The position numbers and the translations under genes were made by a program. Positions 1 through 6,396 of a stretch of 6,532 nt of DNA are shown here, piece by piece. Source of the DNA: an uncultured Megasphaera sp. (GTDB lineage: Bacteria > Bacillota > Negativicutes > Veillonellales > Megasphaeraceae); the NCBI GenBank assembly GCA_902464195.1, contig CABQJB010000116.1:1-6532 (forward strand). The letters run 5' to 3'. Each line of letters opens with the position of its first letter. Position 1 is the first letter of the stretch. A model generated the notes under the pieces. It was not told the DNA's origin. It worked only from the letters and a program-made list of their open reading frames with translations, and did no database searches.

Positions 1-43
1 TAAGTATTATACTTGTGTTTCACTTTATTTGCAATGCGCTTTC

Positions 44-1309
44 TTAGATTTCTACGTTGAAGTGTTTGAGAATCATCTTTTCAGCTTCGGCGTTCCACAG
101 TCCTTTGTGGGCTTTGCAGCATTTATCCAGTTCCAGGAAGAACGGGTCCTTTTCACCGAGTTTGGCGAAGTCTTCGATGGCGGTCATGGGCATATCGAAC
201 TGGGTGTAGGCCAGTTTTTTGCCGCCCGGGATTTTCGGCAGGTTGAGCGTCGTTTCAGCGATGCTGTCGATGCCGCCGACGTGGGTAATCATGACAGCCG
301 GGTCGATGATGCCTTTGGCAGCCAGCGTATTGGCTTCGATGAGATCGTCATTGTTACCGCCTGTTGTACCCATGATGTGGGTGCTGGTGTAGTGGCAGTC
401 GTAGAGGTTGATGTCGGCGCTGAAGTTTTTGTCCGTCGGGCCGGAGAAGAAGTTCATGCAGCCGTCGAAGGCCAGGAGCTTGTTGCCCAGTTCAGCGACG
501 GCGCGAATCGGCGTGTAGACGAAGACGTCGTCGTAGCCGTGGCCGTCAGTGAGCTTCATCAAGTCGTCATAGGCCGTATCCATGTTGGATGTGTTGACGT
601 AGATGAGTTCGACACCGTGCTGAGCGGCGTATTCCGGCGATACGACTTCTTTGGCCCGGGCGATACGGGCATCGTTGATGTCGGTGACGACGATGCGCTT
701 CGGTTTGTTTTCAAAATGAATGCCGTAGCTGATAGCACCGAGGCCCATGGGGCCGCAGCCGCCGAGGATGATGATGTTGCCGCCTTCTTTGGTACCCATC
801 GCATGGTTGTAATTGTGTTTATTCGTATGGTAGTTGGCATGGTAGCCGCCGATAATGCAGCTCATGGGTTCACCCAGGGAAGCTTCGAAGAAACTGTCGC
901 CTTCGTAGGGCATGAGAGCGCCCAGTTCCATGACTTCGTGCGGGAAAATGCAGTACGTGCAGTCGCCGCCGAAGAATTCGTAAGAGTAACCCGGGGAAGC
1001 CAGGCTGCCTTTGTAGTTCAAGGCCGGCTGCTGGGCGAAGCGCATGCCCGGTTTGAACTGGTCCTGCCATTTCTTGCCGACTTTGACGATGACGCCGGCA
1101 AATTCATGGCCTGTGATGATTGGATGCGTATCTATGTTCTGAGGCGCGCGTTTATGTTTCTTGCCCTGTTCGATGAGTTTGTATGTTGACATGCAGATGC
1201 TGTCGGTGATGATCTTAGCTAAGATTTCATCGTCTTTGATTTCCGGGAGTTCAAATTCTTCCAGACGTAAATCGCGGGTACCATACATTCTGACTGCTTT
1301 TGTTTTCAT
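44..1309 (-). CDS. Zinc-type medium-chain dehydrogenase, SorE-like (probable hexitol-phosphate dehydrogenase)
   Basis: A 421-residue medium-chain dehydrogenase/reductase. Visible are the GroES-like catalytic half with the likely zinc ligands Cys39 (SICMST), His68-Glu69 (GHEF) and Glu147 (LGEPMS). A Rossmann half follows, with the GGCGPMG nucleotide loop at 183-189 and Asp210 (VVTDIND) ending strand 2, which in this superfamily favours NAD(H) over NADP(H). The four-cysteine structural zinc lobe of classical alcohol dehydrogenases is absent; only Cys117 and Cys120 lie there. Overall style (LRLEEFELP, ALNYKG, YSYEFFGG) is that of L-sorbose-1-phosphate reductase SorE, which interconverts a ketose 1-phosphate and a hexitol 6-phosphate. 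It is the last gene after mtlA-mtlF, 52 nt behind mtlF, with its own AGGAGG (1318-1323) deciding the start. I infer that it oxidises the hexitol phosphate made by the PTS, in the place usually held by MtlD. The family call is firm; the substrate is not. Confidence 0.85.
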   Translation of the reverse strand: MKTKAVRMYGTRDLRLEEFELPEIKDDEILAKIITDSICMSTYKLIEQGKKHKRAPQNIDTHPIITGHEFAGVIVKVGKKWQDQFKPGMRFAQQPALNYKGSLASPGYSYEFFGGDCTYCIFPHEVMELGALMPYEGDSFFEASLGEPMSCIIGGYHANYHTNKHNYNHAMGTKEGGNIIILGGCGPMGLGAISYGIHFENKPKRIVVTDINDARIARAKEVVSPEYAAQHGVELIYVNTSNMDTAYDDLMKLTDGHGYDDVFVYTPIRAVAELGNKLLAFDGCMNFFSGPTDKNFSADINLYDCHYTSTHIMGTTGGNNDDLIEANTLAAKGIIDPAVMITHVGGIDSIAETTLNLPKIPGGKKLAYTQFDMPMTAIEDFAKLGEKDPFFLELDKCCKAHKGLWNAEAEKMILKHFNVEI

Positions 1310-1361
1310 GATAGAGTCCTCCTAAAAGTTATTCTATATATATGTATTAAAAGATAAGTGA

Positions 1362-1796
1362 CTATTCAGCTTCGATATTGGCGAAAGTATTGTAGATATC
1401 ATCGACAGAACTCTTGAGGATTTCGTCGACTTCGTCTTCATCGGAACAGGTGACGGCAATGTTGCTCAAGATGTCGATGTGTTCATCACCGACACCGGCG
1501 ATGCCGATGACTAATTTGACTGTTTCGCCGCCCCAGTCCGTGCCCTGAGGAAAAGTCATGATGACTAAGCCCGATTTCTTGACTTCACATTTACCTTCTT
1601 CAATGCCGTGGGGAATGGCGACGGAGTTTCCGATGGCCGTATTAAAGACCTTTTCTTTGTCCAGCATGGCTTGGGTATACTTTTCAGTCGTGTAACCGTC
1701 GTCATAGAAAATCTTGCCGATTTCCTTGATGATGTCTTCTTTGGCTTTGGGCTGACAGTTGAGGATGATATTTTTCTTTTGCAAAATCGTGTTCAT
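1362..1796 (-). CDS. mtlF: Mannitol-type PTS EIIA component
   Basis: A 144-residue cytoplasmic EIIA of the fructose/mannitol family, the usual length for a free-standing IIA-Mtl. It takes phosphate from HPr on the active-site histidine His63 in GNSVAIPHG and passes it to the IIB cysteine of MtlA. A second conserved histidine, His106 in GVGDEHIDIL, corresponds to the one near the active site in E. coli IIA-Mtl. The start is set at 1796 because AAGGAGA (1804-1810) lies at the right distance; an in-frame ATG at 1841 would sit inside mtlA and lacks such support. The gene begins 13 nt after the mtlA stop and its ribosome-binding site touches that stop codon, so the two are surely co-transcribed and perhaps translationally coupled. 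EIIA may also phosphorylate the EIIB-like domain of MtlR, as in B. subtilis. Confidence 0.93.
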   Translation of the reverse strand: MNTILQKKNIILNCQPKAKEDIIKEIGKIFYDDGYTTEKYTQAMLDKEKVFNTAIGNSVAIPHGIEEGKCEVKKSGLVIMTFPQGTDWGGETVKLVIGIAGVGDEHIDILSNIAVTCSDEDEVDEILKSSVDDIYNTFANIEAE

Positions 1797-1809
1797 AGGG
1801 CAATCTCCT

Positions 1810-3219
1810 TCATTCGCTTTGACGAGCAGCGACCAATTCATCGACGAGTATGCCGTATTCTGGGGCTGCCATAAAATTAGTAATTGTAATCAGACGGGCC
1901 TGAGGGGCGCTGGTGCGGGCCCGATCGGCCAAATCCTGGTGACAGACGACGAGCTGGGCATCTGCCGGGATTTCAGAAACGGAAGCGTGGCTGACGGTGA
2001 TGTCGGTCAGGCCGGCTTTCTTGAATTTCTTCTGCAAGACGGCAGCTCCCATGGCGCTGGAACCCATGCCGGCATCGCAGGCGAAGACGACGTTAGTGAT
2101 GTGTTTTAAATCAACTTGGGCCGGAGCGGAAGCCGCTGGATTCGTGCCTTTCGATTCGGCCTTCATGTTTTGCATTTTCTGCTGGGCTTCTTCCAGGGAT
2201 TCACCGGATTTAGCAGCGGACATCTTGATGATCGGCGAGGCGATGACGAAGGATACGCTAGCGGCGATGACGATGCTCAAGATAACCGAGAGAGTCGATC
2301 CTTTCGGTGCCATAGCCAGGTAGGAAATGAGGCTGCCCGGAGCTGGCGGGCCGGAAAGGCCGAGGTTGAAAATCATGTTGTAGAACAGGGCTGCAACACT
2401 GCCGCTGATAGTAGCCAGCAGGAGGGCCGGGTTCATGAGGATGTACGGGAAGGAAATTTCGTGGATACCGCCGAGGAGGTGGATGATCAAGGCACCGGGA
2501 GCGGACTGGCGGGTCATAGTATCTTTGGAGAAGAGCCAGTAAGCCAGGAGAACGCCTGTGCCGGGGCCGGGATTGGTTTCAATCATATAGAAGATGGATT
2601 TGCCCGTTTCGGCGACCTGTTCGGCGCCGAGAGGAGTGAAGATGCCGTGGTTGATGGCGTTATTCAGGAAGAGGACCTTAGCCGGTTCGACGAAAACGCC
2701 GATGAGCGGGAAGATGCCGGCCTGGAGCAGGATTTGGACGCCGGCTGTCAGGAAGGAAAGGATGATGCCCATGACCGGGCCGATGAGGTAGAAGCCGATG
2801 ATGGCCATGACCATGCCCAGGATGCCGACGGAGAAGTTATTGACAAGCATTTCAAAACCCGGTTTGATGCGGCCATCGACGGCGGCATCGAATTTCTTGA
2901 TGACCAGGCCGGCCAGGGGCCCCATGACCATGGCACCCATGAACATGGTGTATGTCGTGCCGCAGATGACACCGACTGTGGCGATGGCACCCATGATGGC
3001 ACCGCGCAGGCCGCCGACGATTTTGCCGCCCTGTAAGGCGATGAGCAGGGGCAGGACATAGGTCAGGAAGGGGCCGACCATTTTGGCCAGCTGTTCATTG
3101 GGCAGCCAGCCGCTGGGAATGAATAAGGCCGTGATTAGGCCCCAGGCGATGAAGGCGCCGATGTTCGGCATGACCATACCGCTGAGGAAACGGCCAAAGG
3201 ATTGGACTTTTGCTTTCAT
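1810..3219 (-). CDS. mtlA: Mannitol-type PTS permease, EIICB
   Basis: A 469-residue membrane permease that imports and phosphorylates a hexitol, most likely mannitol to mannitol 1-phosphate. The IIC membrane domain covers about residues 10-335, with hydrophobic segments near 13-35, 49-69, 75-108, 131-155, 165-185, 265-288 and 308-332. It carries the family signatures NNAINHG (186-192) and GGIHE (250-254), whose Glu254 matches the substrate-site glutamate of E. coli MtlA. The latter motif continues ISFPY where Tyr rather than Ser256 is usual. A charged, Ala/Pro-rich linker (about 336-370) leads to the IIB domain with phosphocysteine Cys381 in ACDAGMGSSAMGA. No IIA domain is fused; MtlF supplies it. 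The start is taken at 3219, behind a strong AGGAGG; a longer reading from 3330 would begin upstream of the likely promoter -10 element. It is the first gene of the operon. Confidence 0.94.
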   Translation of the reverse strand: MKAKVQSFGRFLSGMVMPNIGAFIAWGLITALFIPSGWLPNEQLAKMVGPFLTYVLPLLIALQGGKIVGGLRGAIMGAIATVGVICGTTYTMFMGAMVMGPLAGLVIKKFDAAVDGRIKPGFEMLVNNFSVGILGMVMAIIGFYLIGPVMGIILSFLTAGVQILLQAGIFPLIGVFVEPAKVLFLNNAINHGIFTPLGAEQVAETGKSIFYMIETNPGPGTGVLLAYWLFSKDTMTRQSAPGALIIHLLGGIHEISFPYILMNPALLLATISGSVAALFYNMIFNLGLSGPPAPGSLISYLAMAPKGSTLSVILSIVIAASVSFVIASPIIKMSAAKSGESLEEAQQKMQNMKAESKGTNPAASAPAQVDLKHITNVVFACDAGMGSSAMGAAVLQKKFKKAGLTDITVSHASVSEIPADAQLVVCHQDLADRARTSAPQARLITITNFMAAPEYGILVDELVAARQSE

Positions 3220-3224
3220 GGTGA

Positions 3225-3232
3225 TTCCTCCT
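3225..3232 (-). promoter_or_regulatory. Ribosome-binding site of mtlA
   Basis: The minus strand reads AGGAGGAA, with AGGAGG (3227-3232) seven nt from ATG 3219. This fixes the mtlA start and argues against the longer reading from 3330. Confidence 0.85.
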
Positions 3233-3261
3233 AAAATGCTTGGGATAAATACGCTAGACAT

Positions 3262-3299
3262 GAGCAGTACCTGACACTCCGGATTGCACTGCGCTGCTC
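3262..3299 (-). promoter_or_regulatory. Possible hairpin in the mtlA leader
   Basis: GAGCAG (3262-3267) and CTGCTC (3294-3299) form 6-bp arms within the predicted 5' leader of mtlA. An alternative pairing GCAGT/ACTGC (3264-3268 with 3288-3292) competes. No U-tract follows, so it is not a terminator; it might affect stability or translation, or mean nothing. Confidence 0.25.
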
Positions 3300-3312
3300 T
3301 CTTGATGGCTAC

Positions 3313-3341
3313 AGTATACCTTGTGTACATATCAAAAGCAA
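3313..3341 (-). promoter_or_regulatory. mtlA operon promoter
   Basis: On the minus strand a TATACT -10 (3313-3318) lies 17 bp from a weak TTGCTT -35 (3336-3341), so transcription should start near 3306 with a leader of about 87 nt. The poor -35 suits an activator-dependent promoter. The same arrangement precedes mtlR in exact register. Confidence 0.65.
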
Positions 3342-3380
3342 TTAAAAGTAATTTAAGTTTGTCCTTTTGAAAGATGACAG
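3338..3380 (-). promoter_or_regulatory. Candidate MtlR operator upstream of mtlA
   Basis: A 43-bp block matching 34 of 43 positions with 6422-6464 upstream of mtlR. Its core (3360-3379) is TGTCCTTTTGAAAGATGACA, an imperfect inverted repeat starting 18 nt beyond the -35. The TTGTC...GACA type resembles the B. subtilis MtlR site as I remember it (TTGNCACA-N4-TGTGNCAA), though half-site spacing differs. Binding by MtlR is inferred from duplication and position. Confidence 0.6.
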
Positions 3381-3436
3381 GAATTGAGAAATGAGGTTTT
3401 TACAGGCTTCATCCCTACTAGCCGTAACGCAGTTTG

Positions 3437-3445
3437 TGGTATAAT
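3437..3445 (+). promoter_or_regulatory. Extended -10 promoter of the LytTR gene
   Basis: TGGTATAAT combines the TGN extension with a perfect TATAAT (3440-3445). No good -35 is seen at 16-18 bp (about 3417-3422). Transcription should begin near 3452, leaving a leader of about 27 nt before ATG 3479. Confidence 0.65.
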
Positions 3446-3478
3446 GAAGGGGGAAAATCACGAAAAAGAGGTGTTGAC

Positions 3479-4255
3479 ATGGGGGCAAAAGCTGTAATCA
3501 TCGATCACGAACCGCTGATGGCGGCGCAGTTAAAAAAACTGTTACAGCAGGGAAAACCAGCTATCGAGGTAAAAGCAATATGCTATGAAGGGGAACAGGC
3601 CATGGCCTGTCTGGCAGCCCATCAGCCGGATATCGTCTTTTTGACCCTGGAAATGCCGCGGGTCAGCGGCATGACCATTGCCAGGCAGATCGAAGCGGAA
3701 AAGGGGCCTCATCCGGCCATCGTCTTTGTCACGGGCCAGCGGGATTTCATTTCTCAGACTCTGCGTCTCAATGTCCTCGATTATCTGGTCAAGCCGGTTA
3801 CGGAAGGCGAAGTCCGGCGGGTTGTCGAAAAGTTTTGCGCCGTCTATGCAAAAAAAGAAGCCCCTTCACAGGAAGAAGCTTCTCTGACGGCTGCCGATGG
3901 CGGCGAACGGCCTAGTTATGCCCGGCGCTTTTCCGTCGATGAAGGCGATAAGATAAAACTCATCGCGACGGAGGATATCCGCCTGGTCTATGCGGAAAAG
4001 CGCAAGGTCTATTTAGTTACTCTGTCAGGTCGGACCTATCCCAGCCACCTCAGTCTGGTTCAATTTGAAAAGCGCCTGCCTGAAGACATCTTTTTCCGTT
4101 GTCATCGTAACTACATCGTCAATATCGATGAAGTCCAGCAAATCGAACCGTGGTTCAATCATCAATACGTCCTCATCTTGAAAGGGATGGAAGACCAGCC
4201 CGTGCCCATCGGCCGGTCGTATGTCAAGAAACTGCGGCAGTATGTCGACTTATAG
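3479..4255 (+). CDS. LytTR-family response regulator with degenerate receiver domain
   Basis: A 258-residue protein with an N-terminal receiver domain (about 1-122), a Glu/Ala-rich linker (about 123-148) and a C-terminal LytTR DNA-binding domain (about 152-258). The LytTR part is typical: FFRCHRNYIVNIDEVQQI at 205-222 and PVPIGRSYVKKL near the end. The receiver is abnormal: the phosphoacceptor Asp expected in DIVFLDxEMP is Thr56 (codon ACC, 3644-3646), and the acidic pair reads Asp9-His10. Thr85 and Lys105 (LVKPV) are kept. It therefore probably acts without Asp phosphorylation. ATG 3479 is chosen because AAAGAGGTG (3465-3473) precedes it, while the in-frame ATG at 3434 overlaps the promoter. 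The gene is divergent from mtlA, overlaps the mtlR end tail-to-tail by 6 bp, and has no kinase partner here. Its targets are unknown; local control of the hexitol genes is only an inference from position. Confidence 0.88.
   Translation: MGAKAVIIDHEPLMAAQLKKLLQQGKPAIEVKAICYEGEQAMACLAAHQPDIVFLTLEMPRVSGMTIARQIEAEKGPHPAIVFVTGQRDFISQTLRLNVLDYLVKPVTEGEVRRVVEKFCAVYAKKEAPSQEEASLTAADGGERPSYARRFSVDEGDKIKLIATEDIRLVYAEKRKVYLVTLSGRTYPSHLSLVQFEKRLPEDIFFRCHRNYIVNIDEVQQIEPWFNHQYVLILKGMEDQPVPIGRSYVKKLRQYVDL
3850..3883 (-). terminator. Candidate intrinsic terminator for the mtlR transcript, inside the LytTR gene
   Basis: In minus-strand RNA, AGAAGCUUCUUC (3883-3872) pairs with GAAGGGGCUUCU (3867-3856) over 12 positions, two of them U-G wobbles, around a CUGU tetraloop. 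A U-run (3855-3850) follows. As plus-strand RNA the wobbles become A-C mismatches and no U-run follows, so it fits only the minus direction. It lies about 366 nt past the mtlR stop, in the linker codons (124-135) of the LytTR protein. Coding constraint (Lys-Lys codons) could partly explain the T-run. Confidence 0.55.
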
Positions 4256-6349
4256 GCCCAGGGCAGACTCGAAATAGACTTTGAGAATCCGCTGCAGATG
4301 GCAGCGGATTTTTTCTGGGTCGTGGCCAAGGATAGCCTGATAAAATGCGTCATCACTGACCAGAGAACTGCTGATGAAGCCCAATACATCCGTATGGACC
4401 TGGCGGTATTCGTCTTCAGGCATGATGAGCAGCAACACTGTAGCGATGCCTTTGAAGTAGTCATCCTTAAAGGCCGGGCCGTCGTCGGGAACGCAGGTAT
4501 AGAAGCGGGATTGGCGGACAGTCTGGGTGCGGCAATGAAGCAGGGCAAACCCCTGGTCGGGAAAAATCTGGCTGTTCAGCCGCTCGCGGCGGATGATGGC
4601 ATCGAATAAGAGGGCTGTATCGTCTTCATTCTCCGTGACTGCACTGGCTAAGGTATGGACGATTTGGGCAAACGTAGACTGCGCCGGGACGATGAACTGC
4701 TGATAATGGCGCAGTAGGCTGGCCATTTCCCGGGCCAAGAGGTGTGTCCGGTCTAGGGCTGATAGAAAAGTATCTCCTGAAGGAGTGACCAGGCCGGGTT
4801 CTTTCCGGATATGGGAATAGGTGTCGATTTTTCCCAGGATATGCTGAAGTTCGGAGCCCGTAATGAGGGGCGATGTGCGCAGGACGTCGGCTCCAGGAAT
4901 CTGGAGGGGCAGGGTGCTGACGAAAAAGTCGGTCTGGTTCAATACGCTTTCTGTCAGGTCGTCTTTGCCATACGTATGGAGCTCGACATGGCCAGGAAGT
5001 TTGTTCTGCAGGCGTGTCATCATCAGGCGGGCCAGGCCGAAGCCGCTGGCACAGACGATGCCGATGATGACTTTGCGAGTAAAGGCTTTTTTCCCCTTGA
5101 GCCGTTCCAAGGCCGCGCCGAAGTGGATAGTCAGATAGCCGATTTCTTCTTCCGAAACGGTCGTATCCAAGGCACGGGCCAGAACGTCAGCAGCGCGGCG
5201 GGCTTTTTGGAAGATAGAGGCATATTCCTGCTGGATGTCGTCCAGCAGGGGGTTGATGATATTCAAGTGATGTTTTAGGCGTACAATGGTCGGCTGCAAA
5301 TGGACGAAAAGGCCGCGGATGAATTCGTCGTCACAGCGCAGGTCATAGGCATATTGCGGGTCGAAGGCATCGATCATCTGATCGATGATGCCGAGGAGGG
5401 CCGATTCATCCAGTCCGTCCGGTCCCTGCCAGGGGGTGCCGTTGTAGCGGATTTTGGCACCCTTGATGTGAAGCAGCAGGTACGACACTTCGATAGCCGG
5501 CATGGACAGGTGGAATTCGTCTTCCATGCTTTTCAGGATGCGGCGCGCCAGGGCGCTGTCTTCGTTGTCCGGGACGGATGGCGGGACCGATGGTTCTTCC
5601 TGGAGTTGGCCGCTGGCTACGCGTTCGATGGCGATGGCGATATGGATGACCAGACCGATTTTGGCCGCATCAGTGAAGTGGGCAATCCTTTCTTCGTGGA
5701 GCGTTTTGAGGACGGCATAGACTCGCTGGATCGTATGGCTATTGAGCAGTTTATAAATGCCTTTGTTGGTGGCGTGCATGACGGCTTGAGAAAGGGCCTC
5801 ATGGCCTGCGTGAAATTCTTTGAAATCCTCGGCTGACGTCGTTTCACTGATGAAGCGGCGCATGGCTTCGCGATAGTCTTTTTCGCTGCCTGTGAGGACG
5901 ACGCCATAGCCCTGTTTCTTGAGGACAGCTAAGTTATTTTTTTTCAGCCACGGTGTCAGCGATTCCAGGTCCGATGCAGCCGTAGCTTCACTGACGCCGA
6001 GGAGCTGGCTGTAATAGAAGAGTTTCTTCGGCGTCCTGTCGCGCAGAATTTCAAAGAGCAGGTAACGACGGCGGTTGTGTTTATCCGTGAAATCCATGGC
6101 TGATGCTGTCTGCAAAGAGACGGTTAGTTTTTCTTTTCCGTCTGCCGGACCGATGAGTTTGAGACCGGCTTTTTTCTTGCGCTGTAATTGCAGGCCGTAG
6201 GAAGCCAGGGCGCCGGCCGTCCCATCGAGTTCCCGCTGGACCGTCCGTTTGCTGATGCTCAGGTCATCGGCCAGGGCCTGCTCGGATACGAAGTCCTCTT
6301 CGGATAGCAGGCGTTGTAAAATCTGTTGCATACGAGGTGTAAAATCCAT
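4250..6349 (-). CDS. mtlR: PTS-controlled transcriptional activator of the mannitol operon
   Basis: A 699-residue BglG/MtlR-type activator of normal length. In order: N-terminal winged HTH (about 5-60), Mga-like HTH (about 92-155), PRD1 (about 185-300, His236 in LVIHIAIAIERV and His294 in YLLLHIKGAK), PRD2 (about 315-418, His350 in LFVHLQP and His409 in YLTIHFGAALER), an EIIB-Gat-like domain with Cys433 in GIVCASGFG, and an EIIA-like domain with His605 in FALLHCRT. In B. subtilis MtlR the matching PRD2 histidine is activated by HPr, while the EIIB cysteine is inhibited by EIIA-Mtl. All these sites are intact here, so dual control by glucose status and substrate is likely. ATG 6349 is preferred because of a near-perfect GGAGGTGAT just upstream; ATG 6370 (behind a weaker AGGAA) would add seven residues and is possible. 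It activates transcription rather than antiterminating, judged by its HTH domains. Confidence 0.93.
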   Translation of the reverse strand: MDFTPRMQQILQRLLSEEDFVSEQALADDLSISKRTVQRELDGTAGALASYGLQLQRKKKAGLKLIGPADGKEKLTVSLQTASAMDFTDKHNRRRYLLFEILRDRTPKKLFYYSQLLGVSEATAASDLESLTPWLKKNNLAVLKKQGYGVVLTGSEKDYREAMRRFISETTSAEDFKEFHAGHEALSQAVMHATNKGIYKLLNSHTIQRVYAVLKTLHEERIAHFTDAAKIGLVIHIAIAIERVASGQLQEEPSVPPSVPDNEDSALARRILKSMEDEFHLSMPAIEVSYLLLHIKGAKIRYNGTPWQGPDGLDESALLGIIDQMIDAFDPQYAYDLRCDDEFIRGLFVHLQPTIVRLKHHLNIINPLLDDIQQEYASIFQKARRAADVLARALDTTVSEEEIGYLTIHFGAALERLKGKKAFTRKVIIGIVCASGFGLARLMMTRLQNKLPGHVELHTYGKDDLTESVLNQTDFFVSTLPLQIPGADVLRTSPLITGSELQHILGKIDTYSHIRKEPGLVTPSGDTFLSALDRTHLLAREMASLLRHYQQFIVPAQSTFAQIVHTLASAVTENEDDTALLFDAIIRRERLNSQIFPDQGFALLHCRTQTVRQSRFYTCVPDDGPAFKDDYFKGIATVLLLIMPEDEYRQVHTDVLGFISSSLVSDDAFYQAILGHDPEKIRCHLQRILKVYFESALGL
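4286..4314 (+). terminator. Intrinsic terminator of the LytTR gene, inside the mtlR coding sequence
   Basis: A perfect 10-bp stem, AATCCGCTGC (4286-4295) with GCAGCGGATT (4301-4310), has the loop AGATG and runs into six T (4309-4314) on the plus strand. It starts 30 nt after the LytTR stop. On the opposite strand the same bases encode mtlR residues 679-688, and no T-run follows there, so it should act only on plus-strand transcripts. Confidence 0.85.
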
Positions 6350-6352
6350 GAT

Positions 6353-6361
6353 ATCACCTCC
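6353..6361 (-). promoter_or_regulatory. Ribosome-binding site deciding the mtlR start
   Basis: GGAGGTGAT on the minus strand is nearly full complementarity to the 16S 3' end and is well spaced for ATG 6349. Since it lies inside the seven-codon extension from ATG 6370, it supports the shorter protein. Confidence 0.75.
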
Positions 6362-6396
6362 ATCGTCCATGGTTTTCCTGTATGTCTTTGCTTTTT

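Noticed and set aside
2..14. Palindrome AAGTATTATACTT as a terminator of the operon
   Set aside because: The arms are short and AT-rich and no U-run can be seen on the minus strand within the window; the true operon end probably lies to the left.
29..1189. A 386-codon plus-strand open frame opposite the dehydrogenase gene
   Set aside because: It is a shadow of the real gene: no ribosome-binding site, biased low-complexity composition and no recognisable domain, whereas the minus frame has clear dehydrogenase motifs.
1310..1361. A promoter or terminator between mtlF and the dehydrogenase gene
   Set aside because: The 52-bp gap is AT-rich (TATATATA) but shows no paired -35/-10 and no hairpin; only the ribosome-binding site is clear.
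2116..3036. A 306-codon plus-strand open frame opposite mtlA
   Set aside because: The Asp/Gly/His-rich composition is the reverse complement of membrane-protein codons; no start signal or family match.
3220..3330. A 37-residue N-terminal extension of MtlA
   Set aside because: Its start lies upstream of the likely -10 element and lacks a ribosome-binding site; AGGAGG stands directly before ATG 3219, and the protein then begins as MtlA proteins do.
3360..3381. A CcpA cre site at the mtlA operator
   Set aside because: TGAAAGATGACA lacks the central CG and the spacing of the cre consensus; the match to the mtlR upstream block explains it better.
3354..3437. LytTR binding sites TAAGTTTGT (3354-3362) and GCAGTTTGT (3429-3437)
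   Set aside because: LytTR proteins usually bind direct repeats about 12-13 bp apart; these are 66 bp apart, the second has one mismatch, and the first lies within the block shared with mtlR.
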